Shown here piece after piece: positions 1 to 8,464 of a stretch of DNA of 64,000 bases. This DNA is from Candidatus Hydrogenedentota bacterium (GTDB taxonomy: Bacteria; Hydrogenedentota; Hydrogenedentia; Hydrogenedentales; JAEUWI01): the NCBI GenBank assembly GCA_019637335.1, contig JAHBVV010000002.1, positions 124,001 through 188,000 of the forward strand. Direction: 5' to 3'. Below the pieces are notes generated by a model. That model searched no databases and was not told the origin of the DNA. It was given only the letters and a program-made list of their open reading frames with translations. How positions within the stretch are numbered: the first letter of the stretch is position 1; every line of letters starts with the position of its first letter. Both the position numbers and the translations under genes were made by a program.

Positions 1-116
1 GCGCGGGCTCGTGCTCGTAAAACACTTCGGCAACTCCAATTAAGCCCCCAGACACGCGGCGCGCAATAGCACAAGTCATTGTTCAAGAAACTGTTGCCGC
101 CCCAAGGCTGCCCTGC

Positions 117-200
117 GTCGTCCGTGGTCACGAATCCTGATCGCGCCAGTGGCTGCTTCCCGGTCTATTCGTGTCCATTCGCGTCAATTCGCGGTTCAAC
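117..200 (+). repeat. Composite triad repeat (classes C then A) in gene-free left edge
   Basis: Bases 1-331 contain no convincing gene. A degraded class C unit (117-149, GTCCGTGGTCA then AATCCTGATCGCG) is followed by a class A unit (167-200, beats TTCGTGTCCA, TTCGCGTCAA, TTCGCGGTTC). The same C-A order with recognisable flanking sequence occurs near 20850-20953, so this is a copy of a dispersed intergenic module. Function unknown. Confidence 0.7.
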
Positions 201-331
201 AAGACAGTTGCCGCCCGCATCCGCCCCGGCGGCTTGAAAACCCGCCCCACGGCGGATAGAGTAGTGCATCGCAACATGGCAATCTCTGGCGCATCGGGCG
301 GTTCCGGGGCCTGGAGGCGGGAGTTTCTTGT

Positions 332-1168
332 ATGTCCGAACCGGTAGCGCTGGCCCTCGCCGCGCATCCCGACGATATCGAATTCATGATGGCCGGCACC
401 CTTGTCCTGCTCGGGCGCGCCGGCTACGAACTGCACATGGTCAACCTGGCGTCCGGCTGCTGCGGCTCCATGGAGGAAAACCGCCAGGCCACCGCATCGC
501 GGCGACTCGGCGAGGCCCGCGAAGCGGCCAGGCTCCTCGGCGCCCGCCTCCACGACCCCATCGCGGACGATCTGGAGCTCTTCTACACGAAAGACCTCAT
601 CGCGCGCGTCGCCGCCATCGTGCGCGCCGCCCGCCCGACCGTTATCCTGCTGCCTTCTCCCGAGGACTACATGGAAGACCACATGATCGCATGCCGCCTC
701 GGCGTGAGCGCCGCCTTTGTTCGCGGCATGCCCAATTTCATCTCGAATCCGTCGCTCGCCCCGATCTTCCACGACGTCACGCTCTACCACGCCCTGCCCT
801 ACGGCCTCCGCGACGGACTGCGGCGCGTGGTCATCCCCGGGCAGTACGTGAATATCACGCCGGTCCTGAAGGAAAAGCGCGCGGCACTCGCCTGCCACCG
901 CAGCCAGAAAGAATGGCTTGACAAGACCCAGGGCCTCGATTCATACCTGGACACCATGGAGGCCATGTCCGCCGAAGTGGGGCGCTGGAGCGGCGTCTTT
1001 CCCCATGCCGAGGGCTGGCGGCGGCACTCGCATCTCGGCTTCTGCGCCGAAAACGCGGACCCGCTGAGTGACGCGCTCGGCGAGCATGTGTATACTTCGG
1101 TATCGTACGAAAAATCGCTGGCCGAGGGCGTTCCGGATTCCCCGCGCAAGTACGACCGCCGGAATTGA
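332..1168 (+). CDS. PIG-L family deacetylase (LmbE-like)
   Basis: This 278-residue protein belongs to the PIG-L/LmbE superfamily of zinc-dependent de-N-acetylases, which remove acetyl groups from N-acetylglucosamine-type substrates. The diagnostic AHPDD motif lies at residues 11-15 and supplies zinc ligands; a later Glu/Asp-rich segment ending in EDHM (about 115) probably holds the third ligand. No signal peptide is visible, so it is probably cytoplasmic. The ATG is preceded by a GGAGG at 313-317, rather far upstream. The PKD lipoprotein follows after 68 bp on the same strand, so the two may be co-transcribed. A second, different PIG-L gene lies at 5600-6403. The substrate cannot be read from the sequence. 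Confidence 0.9.
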   Translation: MSEPVALALAAHPDDIEFMMAGTLVLLGRAGYELHMVNLASGCCGSMEENRQATASRRLGEAREAARLLGARLHDPIADDLELFYTKDLIARVAAIVRAARPTVILLPSPEDYMEDHMIACRLGVSAAFVRGMPNFISNPSLAPIFHDVTLYHALPYGLRDGLRRVVIPGQYVNITPVLKEKRAALACHRSQKEWLDKTQGLDSYLDTMEAMSAEVGRWSGVFPHAEGWRRHSHLGFCAENADPLSDALGEHVYTSVSYEKSLAEGVPDSPRKYDRRN

Positions 1169-1236
1169 TCGCGCGCCTGATCATGATGGCCGCGCGTTTC
1201 GCGGGGTCACAGCCTGCTGAGGCCGAAAGAGGACGG

Positions 1237-4200
1237 ATGGCACGGACCTGGACATTACGGCTTGCCTGGTGCATGCTCGCGCCCTGCGCGCTCATGCTCG
1301 CCGGCTGCCCCTTGCTCGAAGGGCTCTTCGAAGGCCCCGAAGCCGCCTTTGAAGCCACGCCCGTCGCCGGCGAGGCCCCCCTCACCGTACTCTTCGTCGA
1401 TGCCTCCATCGCGGGCTCGGCGAATATCACCCGCTGGCAGTGGGACTTCGGCGACGGAGCCACCTCCGATACCCGCAACCCAACCCACATCTACCAGACC
1501 CCCGGCGTATACAACGTCTCCCTGACCGTCACCACGGACGCCGGCGCGGACACCGAACTGAAGCGGGACTACATCCGGGTCATCGAATTGCCCGTGGCCG
1601 ATTTCGAAGCCGCGCCGCAAGCGGGCAGCGCGCCGCTCACCGTCGCCTTTACCGACGCTTCCGCGCCCGGCTCCGCCCCGATCGATCGCTGGCGCTGGAA
1701 CTTCGGCGACCGAAGCCCCACAAGCAGCGCGCGGAACCCGTCCCACACCTACGCCGCGCCGGGGCTCTACACCGTCACCCTCACCGTCACCACGGCGGAC
1801 GGCCAGGACACCATCAGCAAGCCCGAATTCGTGAATGTCGCCGGGCGGCCCACCGCCGATTTCTCCACCGATTTCACGCCCGGCGTCGCCCCGCTCGCCG
1901 TCCAGTTCACCGACGAGTCCGAAGTCGGTACCGCCGCCATCACCAGCTGGACCTGGGACTTCGGCGATGGCGCCATGTCCATGGATCAGAACCCGCTCCA
2001 CACCTACACCGAGCCCGGCGTCTACACCGTCTCGCTCGCCATCGAAACCGCCGCCGGAAACGACCGCATTGAACGACCAGACCTCATCGTCGTGGACGAG
2101 GGGCCCGTGGCCGAGTTCTCCGGAAATCCCGTCATGGGTTCAGCGCCGCTCACCGTGGCCTTCACCGATGCCTCCACCGCGGGCTCGCGCGAGATCACCC
2201 GCCGCCTCTGGAATTTCGGCGACGGCGGGCTCCTCAGCACCCTCCGGAACCCCACCCGGACCTACACCGAGCCCGGCAAGTACACCGTCTCGCTCCGCGT
2301 CACCACCGACGCCGGCGCCAATACCGCCGAAAAACCCGACTACATCACCGTCACGCCCGGCGTCGCCTTCAGCGCGAACCAGCGCGCCGGCCGCGGGGCG
2401 TTGACCGTCCAGTTCGTGGACGAATCCGCCACCGGCGCGCTCGCCGTCACCGCCCGCGCGTGGGACTTCGGCGATGGCGGGACCAGCACCGAGGCCAACC
2501 CGGAACATACCTACGCCGAACCCGGCGTCTACGATGTTTCCCTCGAAATCACCACGGATCTGGGGCCAAGCCAGGCCACCAGGCCCGCCTTCATCACCGT
2601 CGCGCCCGACACCGCCTTCAGCGCCGAGCCCGCCAGCGGACCGCCGCCCCTCGAAGTGACATTTGCCGACGAAACCGCCGCCGGCGCGCTCGAGGTCACC
2701 GCCTGGGCCTGGGATTTCGGCGACGGAGCCACCAGCGACGAGCAGAGCCCCGTCCACACCTACGAAACGCCGGGCCGCTACACCGTTTCGCTTGCCACGG
2801 AAACCGAGCTGGGTTCCGACACCGAGCGGCGCGCGGGCCTCATCGCGGTCAACCCCGTCGTCGACTTTACGGCCAGCGCGCAAACCGGCCAGGGAACCCT
2901 CACCGCCAATTTCACCGACGCCACCAACGCCGGCAACCTCAACATCCTCGGCTGGTTCTGGGATTTCGGCGACGGAACCACCAGCACCGCCCAGAACCCC
3001 TCGCATACCTTCGGCGCCATCGGCAGCTACGATGTCGCCCTCACCGTGACCACCGCCCTCGGCGATCACACGGAAACCCGCGAAGCCTTCATTCAGGTCG
3101 GCCCAATCGTCGATTTCAAGGCCGACGCCGTTCGCGGCGAGGGGACGCTGAACGTCACGTTTTCCGATCAGACCCAGGCCGGTTCGCTCGAAATCGAAGC
3201 CTGGGCCTGGGACTTCGGCGACGGCATGGTCAGCAACGAGCAGAACCCGGCCCACGAATACATGCCCGGGCTCTATTCCGTCGGCTTGACCGTCACCACC
3301 AGCCAGGGCGACACCACGACCGTCAAGGAAGACCTGATCCTCGTCGCCCCGCGCGTGACCCTCGACTTCGTGCAGCAATCCGGCCCCGCGCCCTTCGAAG
3401 CCTCGCTCCTCGACATCACCATGCCCGGCAACTTCGAAGTGCAGGGCTGGCTGTGGAACCTCGGCGACGGCAACACGAGCGAGGAAAGGAATCCGGTCCA
3501 CGTATACGAAGAGCCCGGCACGTACACCGTCACCCTCACGATCATCACCAACGGCGGCGAATTCTCCAGAACCGAGCCCAACTTCATCACCGCCTTGCGC
3601 GGCCCCACCGCCGCATTCACCCACCAGGTCGCCCGCGGCGGAAACCCCGCAGACCCCGTCACCGTCACCTTCACCAACATGTCCCTCCCCGGCGACTCGC
3701 CCATCCTCAACCAGACCTGGGAATTCGGCGAATCCGCCATCGCCGACGACGAACTCGCGATGGAAGAAAACCCCGTCGTCGTCTACCCCGGAACCGCCTT
3801 CGACACCATCCCCCAAAACGTCTCGCTCACCGTCCGCACCTTCATCGCCGCCGACACCCTCCTCCGAGAGAACCTCTTCGGAGCACCCGCCGCGAAATCC
3901 ACCCTCGCACCCGACCTGCTGGATGCCGCCGATCTGACACAGATCACGGCAGACGTGTCGGGCGACGTGTGGGTGGCCGGAAACATTGAAGCGGACAAGG
4001 AAATGCGCGCCATCCTCGCGCGCCTGAACCCGAACGCTGATCAACGCTGGGGCGTCGAATTCAACCTGGAGGGTACGCTCGAAATCGCGGGTCTTCACGC
4101 ACCCGGCGATGGCACGGTGCTCGCCGCGGGTACGTGGATGTTGGACGGCGCAGCCGCCATCTACCTCGCACACTTCGACGCCTTTGGGGAGGCAATTTGG

Positions 4201-4761
4201 GAGACCGTCTACACCGGCGCGGAGCGCTACCGCGCCACGGGCCTCACAATGCTTGCGGACGGTACGGTCGTAGTGGCGGGCTACACGCCGGCGGACGACA
4301 ATGGCGTGGCGCCACTTTTCCTGCTCACGTGCAATGCGAACGGCAGCGGGATGGCCCGTCAGGCGACGGAACTCACCGCGGCGACAGACCGAACGCCCAT
4401 CGTAGCGGCAGACGCCAACAAGCTGTATGTGGCGTACGCTACGCCCGACGGTACCGTGCTTGCGCGACACGAAATCGGGAGCGCAGGTGTAGCGTCTACC
4501 TTGGGACGGGTTCCCGGTACGCCCCAAAACGTGGGATGGAACAGCGCAACAGCCACGGCCCTCGCCGCGACCAAACTCGACACGGCAATCCGCATCTACG
4601 CAGTAACCGGCGGCGGCATCCCCACGGAGCTTCTCGCCCTGCCACAAAACACCCCGGTGGCCTTGATTTCCGACGGCCCGGACGCCGGCATCGCCTGGCT
4701 CCATCGCGACGAAACAACCGGCCACTGGACCCAACAAAGACAAGCCATATCAGGAGGTTAG
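1237..4761 (+). CDS. Large PKD-repeat lipoprotein
   Basis: A predicted surface lipoprotein of 1,174 residues. I place the start at ATG 1237 because AGAGGA lies just upstream and the product then opens with a lipoprotein signal ending in the lipobox LAGC (Cys24). Residues about 30-880 are ten tandem PKD domains. Nine carry the W-x-(W/F)-(D/N)-(F/L)-GD-x signature and the conserved NP-x-H-x-Y turn; the tenth (about 790-880) is degenerate, reading WEFGES. Residues about 890-1174 form repeated beta-rich segments (VWVAGNIE, VLAAGTW, VVVAGYT) resembling a beta-propeller. PKD arrays are usual spacers in cell-surface adhesins and hydrolases; no catalytic domain is visible. Its stop codon lies inside a REP-like hairpin (4753-4776). 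Confidence 0.85.
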   Translation: MARTWTLRLAWCMLAPCALMLAGCPLLEGLFEGPEAAFEATPVAGEAPLTVLFVDASIAGSANITRWQWDFGDGATSDTRNPTHIYQTPGVYNVSLTVTTDAGADTELKRDYIRVIELPVADFEAAPQAGSAPLTVAFTDASAPGSAPIDRWRWNFGDRSPTSSARNPSHTYAAPGLYTVTLTVTTADGQDTISKPEFVNVAGRPTADFSTDFTPGVAPLAVQFTDESEVGTAAITSWTWDFGDGAMSMDQNPLHTYTEPGVYTVSLAIETAAGNDRIERPDLIVVDEGPVAEFSGNPVMGSAPLTVAFTDASTAGSREITRRLWNFGDGGLLSTLRNPTRTYTEPGKYTVSLRVTTDAGANTAEKPDYITVTPGVAFSANQRAGRGALTVQFVDESATGALAVTARAWDFGDGGTSTEANPEHTYAEPGVYDVSLEITTDLGPSQATRPAFITVAPDTAFSAEPASGPPPLEVTFADETAAGALEVTAWAWDFGDGATSDEQSPVHTYETPGRYTVSLATETELGSDTERRAGLIAVNPVVDFTASAQTGQGTLTANFTDATNAGNLNILGWFWDFGDGTTSTAQNPSHTFGAIGSYDVALTVTTALGDHTETREAFIQVGPIVDFKADAVRGEGTLNVTFSDQTQAGSLEIEAWAWDFGDGMVSNEQNPAHEYMPGLYSVGLTVTTSQGDTTTVKEDLILVAPRVTLDFVQQSGPAPFEASLLDITMPGNFEVQGWLWNLGDGNTSEERNPVHVYEEPGTYTVTLTIITNGGEFSRTEPNFITALRGPTAAFTHQVARGGNPADPVTVTFTNMSLPGDSPILNQTWEFGESAIADDELAMEENPVVVYPGTAFDTIPQNVSLTVRTFIAADTLLRENLFGAPAAKSTLAPDLLDAADLTQITADVSGDVWVAGNIEADKEMRAILARLNPNADQRWGVEFNLEGTLEIAGLHAPGDGTVLAAGTWMLDGAAAIYLAHFDAFGEAIWETVYTGAERYRATGLTMLADGTVVVAGYTPADDNGVAPLFLLTCNANGSGMARQATELTAATDRTPIVAADANKLYVAYATPDGTVLARHEIGSAGVASTLGRVPGTPQNVGWNSATATALAATKLDTAIRIYAVTGGGIPTELLALPQNTPVALISDGPDAGIAWLHRDETTGHWTQQRQAISGG

Positions 4762-4776
4762 GCATCCCTGCCTGAC
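4753..4776 (+). repeat. REP-like hairpin R1 (GGAG foot)
   Basis: GGAG (4753-4756) directly abuts an 8-bp stem, GTTAGGCA/TGCCTGAC, with loop TCCC and a T-G wobble at stem position 3. The TAG stop of the PKD lipoprotein (4759-4761) is in the 5' stem strand. Confidence 0.7.
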
Positions 4777-4889
4777 CCAGCAAGCGCGATGGCGCTAACG
4801 AATCAACGTGGCCACTGGAACGACAACCGTGGCCGCTTCACCACCCAGACACCTGGGCGCCGCCGGCGGAAACCCGCGGGCCCGATCAT

Positions 4890-4919
4890 TTGTCGAAACA
4901 CGGGCAATCCGGCTACAAT
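4890..4919 (+). promoter_or_regulatory. Sigma-70-type promoter of the toxin-antitoxin pair
   Basis: TTGTCG (4890-4895), an 18-bp spacer and TACAAT (4914-4919). The predicted transcript start near 4926 lies upstream of the GTG at 4953 and excludes the longer reading frame beginning at 4890. Confidence 0.6.
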
Positions 4920-4952
4920 CTACGCAGGGGACAACACATTCGGAGCCCACCC

Positions 4953-5225
4953 GTGACCGAGCGCCAGCTAGTGAGCATGCACGACGACCTCAGCGATGCT
5001 ATCGCCAACATTGCCGACGGCGAACCGGTGCTCTTGCGTCACGGAACCGAACCCGTGGGCGCCTTGGTCTCCATTGCGGATCTCCGACTACTCGAACAGT
5101 ACTGGGAGGAGCGGGAGAATCGCATCGATCTGGATGCCATACGCGAAGTGAAGGCCGAGATCGCGCAAAAAGGCACGGTGCCCTGGGAGACCGTCAAAGA
5201 CGCACTCCAGACCGAGGCCGAGTAA
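4953..5225 (+). CDS. Phd/YefM-type antitoxin
   Basis: A 90-residue protein resembling type II antitoxins of the Phd/YefM family. Its N-terminal half (HDDLSDAIANIADGEPVLLR, then GALVSIADLRLLEQY) has the alternating helix/strand pattern of the Phd DNA-binding fold, and the C-terminal helix (WETVKDALQ) would wrap the toxin. GTG 4953 has GGAG at 4942-4945; an ATG at 4980 is a possible shorter start. It is followed 18 bp later by the RelE/ParE-type toxin in the same frame, the usual antitoxin-first order. The pair probably represses its own promoter at 4890-4919. Family assignment is good; neutralisation of this toxin is inferred from the pairing. Confidence 0.8.
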   Translation: MTERQLVSMHDDLSDAIANIADGEPVLLRHGTEPVGALVSIADLRLLEQYWEERENRIDLDAIREVKAEIAQKGTVPWETVKDALQTEAE

Positions 5226-5243
5226 GTCCCCTACACCGTCAGT

Positions 5244-5489
5244 GTGGCGAAAAGCGCGCAACGCGCTTTGGCCCGACTTCCCAAGTCAATTCAGGCGCGG
5301 ATCGTAGAGCGCATTGACGCCGTGGAAAACGAACCGCGCCCGCCCACTGCAACCAATGTTGTCGGTGCGCCCAACACCTACCGCATCCGCGTCGGCGACT
5401 ACCGCATCGTATACGAAATCCAGGATGCGGTCCTCATTGTACTTGTTATCCGTGTGGGACACCGCCGGGAAGTATACCGCGACCGCTAA
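5244..5489 (+). CDS. RelE/ParE-family toxin
   Basis: An 81-residue RelE/ParE superfamily protein, the toxin partner of the upstream antitoxin. Family features are the N-terminal AKSAQRALARLP helix, a central YRIRVGDYRIVYEI strand pair and the C-terminal VIRVGHRREVYRDR. RelE-type members cleave mRNA on the ribosome and ParE-type members poison gyrase; the sequence does not settle which. The start is odd: homologues begin with a YTV-like strand, and here the in-frame codons before GTG 5244 read V-P-Y-T-V-S directly after the antitoxin TAA. The expected initiator is therefore GTC (5226), not a normal start codon. Initiation at GTG 5244 would lose part of the first beta strand, so the toxin may be weakened or started unusually. 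Confidence 0.8.
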   Translation: MAKSAQRALARLPKSIQARIVERIDAVENEPRPPTATNVVGAPNTYRIRVGDYRIVYEIQDAVLIVLVIRVGHRREVYRDR

Positions 5490-5599
5490 TTGTGGCGACC
5501 ATGACGCAATTACCGGTGAGCTGGCGGGAATGATTGTCATGGGCGCCGCCGGCGGAAACGTATTGGGACGATCGGAATTGAGTCGCGATACCCGGACCA

Positions 5600-6403
5600 T
5601 CAGGGGAACAGGCCCCGCAATTCCTCAGCCCCCGGGCAGCGCCCGTACTCGCACAGTTCGAAAAGTTCCGCGTAGGTGACGTCGTCGCCCGCCGCGCCAT
5701 AGGCCGCGCGCAGCGCCGCGCGGGCCGGTTCGCTCTGCGCCGGCTTCTGGAGGTAGGGCGCCCATTCCGCCTTCAACCACGCCAGGCGTCCCGCCGCGTC
5801 CGCCGGGGGCGCAGTCGCCGATCGCATGATCCACGGAAGCCACTCGTAGAACTGCGAGTCCATCGCGTCCAGCATGGCCCATTTCGCATCCATGACGTCG
5901 TCCACGCTGACCGCCACGTCGGGACGGAAGGGGATGGGGCGGGTAAATTCGTCCATCATGTAGAGGAACACCGGGTTCGTTTCGAGGGCCGGCGTGTCCG
6001 GGCAGAAGTGGGGGACCGTTACCATGTAGGCCGCGTCCTGCACCGCCATAGCCGCATACCGGTGATCGGGGTGGTAGTCGTAGGGCCGGTGCGTAATCAC
6101 GATATCGGCCCGCCACTCGCGGATGATCCGCACCACCGTCCGGCGCAGCTCCATCGTCGGCATGAGCTCGCCATCGTGGATGTCGAGCACGCGCTCCTGG
6201 AAGCCGCCGATCACCGCCGATCGCTCCGCTTCGGTGCGCCGCCGGTTCGCCAGCGCGCCACCGCTCATTTCATGGTGCCCGATGTCGCCGTTCGTCATCG
6301 AAACCAGCAAGGCGCGATGGCCCGCCCGGCTCCACTTGATCAGCGTTCCCCCCGCGTACACCTCGCCGTCGTCCGGATGGGCCCCGAAACAAACAATATT
6401 CAT
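5600..6403 (-). CDS. PIG-L family deacetylase (LmbE-like)
   Basis: A 267-residue zinc-dependent deacetylase of the PIG-L/LmbE superfamily. The zinc motif AHPDD is at residues 8-12, with GGTLIKW after it, and a second HPDH motif (about residue 112, in YDYHPDHR) provides further ligands; both are textbook for the family. It has no signal peptide. Its ATG shares one base with the stop codon of the upstream lipoprotein gene (TGATG), so translation is coupled and the two form an operon. Proteins of this type act on bacillithiol or mycothiol precursors, GlcNAc-lipids or unknown sugars; the operon does not decide between them. It is only distantly similar to the PIG-L protein at 332-1168. Confidence 0.92.
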   Translation of the reverse strand: MNIVCFGAHPDDGEVYAGGTLIKWSRAGHRALLVSMTNGDIGHHEMSGGALANRRRTEAERSAVIGGFQERVLDIHDGELMPTMELRRTVVRIIREWRADIVITHRPYDYHPDHRYAAMAVQDAAYMVTVPHFCPDTPALETNPVFLYMMDEFTRPIPFRPDVAVSVDDVMDAKWAMLDAMDSQFYEWLPWIMRSATAPPADAAGRLAWLKAEWAPYLQKPAQSEPARAALRAAYGAAGDDVTYAELFELCEYGRCPGAEELRGLFP

Positions 6404-7236
6404 CAGGATTCCGCGGGCGCCGGGGCGTCGGTTGCGGGCGCGTCGGCGGCCGGCTCGCCGGGCGCCGCCTCCCCGGTTTCCGTCGGGGCCGCTTCCGTTG
6501 CATCGTCCGAGGGCTCCGCGGGCGCGTCAGCGGCCTCCTCCGCCGGAGGCGCGGTCGGCGCTTCGCCGGGCTCGTAATTGATGCGGAGCGGATTGCTGCG
6601 CAAGACGCCCCGATCCTCGATCGACCCCTGGAAATTGGCCAGGTCCACCGTGGCGGGATCCGTGCCGCGCGGCACAAACGCAATGTCCATTTCCGCGTAG
6701 AGCAACATGGTTTCGGGCAGGGCGTCCAGGCCCTGGACCGCGTCCGCCTCGAAATGCTGCGGCGGGAATTCCCCCCCGGCCATCCGCTTGCGGACCGAAG
6801 CGTTCTCGTCGAAAACAGTGGCGAACGTCGCGATCACATCCTTGCGATCCGGCGCGATTTCGCGGATCAGGCGGCCCTGCGCCACCACAATGCGATTCGG
6901 GAACTCAAGCTGGGTCTTCAGATCGATGTCAAGCGGAAGCGCGGCCGGCTTCGCGCCTTCCACGGTAACCGTGACCAGATTGAGCCTCTGGAGCTGGCTG
7001 CGCATCTCATTCGCGCTGACCCCGGCCGGGGCCGCAGCCGGCACGTTCAACTCAAAATCAACCTTCGCTTCAAGGTCGCCCACCGTCAACTCGGGCGTTG
7101 ACTCGGACGGGGGAATGTAGGGGATATCATCCATCGCGGATTCCCCGGGTTGCGGGGACGGCGTCGCCTGCCGGGATTCTCCACCGCATCCAACGAGAAA
7201 CAATACGCCAGTCGCCAGGATGGCCAGGTACTTCAT
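6403..7236 (-). CDS. Lipoprotein with acidic Ala/Pro/Glu-rich tail
   Basis: A 277-residue predicted lipoprotein of unknown function. The chosen ATG follows an AGGAG with 9-base spacing and yields a signal peptide MKYLAILATGVLFLVGCGG with the lipobox Cys at residue 17. A mainly beta-strand region (about 40-215) follows; it reads like a small-molecule or protein binding module but matches no family I know. The last roughly 55 residues are a low-complexity Ala-Pro-Glu-Thr tail, probably disordered. It is translationally coupled to the downstream PIG-L deacetylase, so it may be a partner or anchor of the pathway that enzyme serves; that is inference. Confidence 0.75.
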   Translation of the reverse strand: MKYLAILATGVLFLVGCGGESRQATPSPQPGESAMDDIPYIPPSESTPELTVGDLEAKVDFELNVPAAAPAGVSANEMRSQLQRLNLVTVTVEGAKPAALPLDIDLKTQLEFPNRIVVAQGRLIREIAPDRKDVIATFATVFDENASVRKRMAGGEFPPQHFEADAVQGLDALPETMLLYAEMDIAFVPRGTDPATVDLANFQGSIEDRGVLRSNPLRINYEPGEAPTAPPAEEAADAPAEPSDDATEAAPTETGEAAPGEPAADAPATDAPAPAES

Positions 7237-7378
7237 GTGCTGCATCTCCTGAAAAGCCGCCCGAACACGCGGATCGTTAAGGCAGCATAGAACCACAAAG
7301 CGCCCGCGCCGCGCAAGTTATGGCGGCCCGCCCGTCCCTGCGCCGCAGCCGCAACAGGATCGCGAACGTCCCTCATAA

Positions 7379-7399
7379 GGAGGTCAGGCATTCCCTGAC
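7379..7399 (+). repeat. REP-like hairpin R2 (GGAG foot)
   Basis: GGAG (7379-7382) abuts the stem GTCAGG/CCTGAC with loop CATTC. It resembles R1 with a shortened 3' arm. It lies in the 324-bp gene-free gap 7237-7560. Confidence 0.65.
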
Positions 7400-7510
7400 C
7401 CGCAACCTCCCGCGCCCCGTCCGATTCCCCTCGCGCTTCGGCACGCTACCCGACGTACGCAACGCCCGTCCACGTATCGAACACTGCCCCAAGTCCTCCA
7501 TCATTTCCTC

Positions 7511-7545
7511 ATTCGCGTCAAATCGCGTCCATTCACGGTTTCCCC
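7511..7545 (+). repeat. Class A triad repeat
   Basis: A diverged class A unit with beats ATTCGCGTCAA, ATCGCGTCC and ATTCACGGTTT, in the same gap as hairpin R2. Nothing else is recognisable in 7237-7560. Confidence 0.55.
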
Positions 7546-7560
7546 TCCCCGCTCCGCCCG

Positions 7561-7914
7561 TCAGGAGCCCGAGTCCCGGGAAGATCCATTCTCCTCGTCG
7601 TTGGAAGCGCCGCCGCCCGTCCCGTTGGGGTTCCTCCGCAACGCGCGCCGGAACTCCTCGCTGCCCAACGTCTCGTCGAAGAGCGCCTTCTCCTCCCGCA
7701 GGTACATCAGGCGAATGAAACGCATGTCGAGCAGCACCATGTAGAACGTCACGAGAAGTGACAGCGTGAAGACGCCCCAGTACACCGCCAGGCCTGGAAG
7801 CGGCAGACCGGTTACCCCCGGCTTCGTCCCATACCACGCCAGGACACAGCAAACCCCGAGCGCAACAAGCCCAACCGTGCGCCAGGTTCGCTGGGATATC
7901 GGCAGATCCCGCAT
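7561..7914 (-). CDS. Small two-helix membrane protein
   Basis: A 117-residue protein with two hydrophobic segments (about 13-31 and 41-63), then a charged helix (MYLREEKALFDETLGSEEF) and a Gly/Ser/Asn-rich tail. The topology suggests a small inner-membrane hairpin with both ends on the same side. It matches no family I recognise. The ATG comes one base after the stop of the glycine-zipper lipoprotein gene (TAAG then ATG), so the two genes are a coupled operon. Longer readings upstream run through that gene in another frame and were discarded. Confidence 0.65.
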   Translation of the reverse strand: MRDLPISQRTWRTVGLVALGVCCVLAWYGTKPGVTGLPLPGLAVYWGVFTLSLLVTFYMVLLDMRFIRLMYLREEKALFDETLGSEEFRRALRRNPNGTGGGASNDEENGSSRDSGS

Positions 7915-7915
7915 C

Positions 7916-8287
7916 TTACTTATACGGCACCCACACGCGCTCTTCGTACGTCTCGCCGGACGGCGTGCGAACAATCCGCACATCGTAGTGGCCGTGCTGC
8001 GTGCGCGCCGGCGCGGCGGAAGGCTGTGGGTGCGAGTATTGGTTCTGCGGGTAGCTCCGTTGCCGGCGCTCATCCACCTGATCGCCCACAATCGCCCCCG
8101 TAATGGCGCCCACGCCCGCGCCAATCAGTGCGCCTTCGCCCTGGCGGCCGGACTGGTGCCCGATGATCGCCCCGGTGCCCGCGCCAAGCAGGCCGCCAAG
8201 CACCGCGCCATCCTGCGTCGGGGTCGTGTTGCATCCCGCCAGGATCAACGCCAATGGTGTGAAAGCTGCGATTAACCGTTTTTTCAT
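7916..8287 (-). CDS. Glycine-zipper outer-membrane lipoprotein
   Basis: A 123-residue lipoprotein. The start was chosen because AGGCAGG precedes it and the product opens with a lipoprotein signal MKKRLIAAFTPLALILAGC (Cys19). Residues about 28-67 are a glycine zipper (GLLGAGTGAIIG, then ALIGAGVGAITGAIVGDQ), as in YMGG/17-kDa-antigen-type proteins of the outer membrane; such helices pack tightly in lipid. A Gln/Ser/Pro-rich linker and a short basic C-terminal beta segment (HYDVRIVRTPSGETYEER) follow. Homologues are often linked to envelope stress. It forms an operon with the downstream two-helix membrane protein. Confidence 0.85.
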   Translation of the reverse strand: MKKRLIAAFTPLALILAGCNTTPTQDGAVLGGLLGAGTGAIIGHQSGRQGEGALIGAGVGAITGAIVGDQVDERRQRSYPQNQYSHPQPSAAPARTQHGHYDVRIVRTPSGETYEERVWVPYK

Positions 8288-8428
8288 GCGAAAACCTGCC
8301 TTTCGACCGGCGCAGCAACGCGCATGCGCCGGTTCCTTCACTAACCAGTGTACCATCGGGACGCCCATTTGTCATGGACGCCGCTGTACACAGGACGCGC
8401 GCGCCACCGCACTATTCAAACAATCGGC

Positions 8429-8457
8429 TTGCGCCCGCGACCGCCGCGGGCTATCAT
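8429..8457 (+). promoter_or_regulatory. Promoter for possibly leaderless MEMO-family mRNA
   Basis: TTGCGC (8429-8434), a 17-bp spacer and TATCAT (8452-8457). Transcription would begin about 7 bases later, on or next to the ATG at 8465, so the message may lack a 5' leader. No Shine-Dalgarno sequence is visible before that ATG. Confidence 0.45.
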
Positions 8458-8464
8458 GGAACGC

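Noticed and set aside
2140-4743. 867-residue minus-strand reading frame opposite the PKD lipoprotein
   Set aside because: It arises from GC-rich codon bias of the real gene; the plus strand has a signal peptide and ten recognisable PKD domains.
4808-4845. Additional REP-like element (CAACGTGGCCACTGG)
   Set aside because: GTGG is present but it is part of the palindrome GTGGCCAC itself, and no 8-bp stem with a TCC loop follows.
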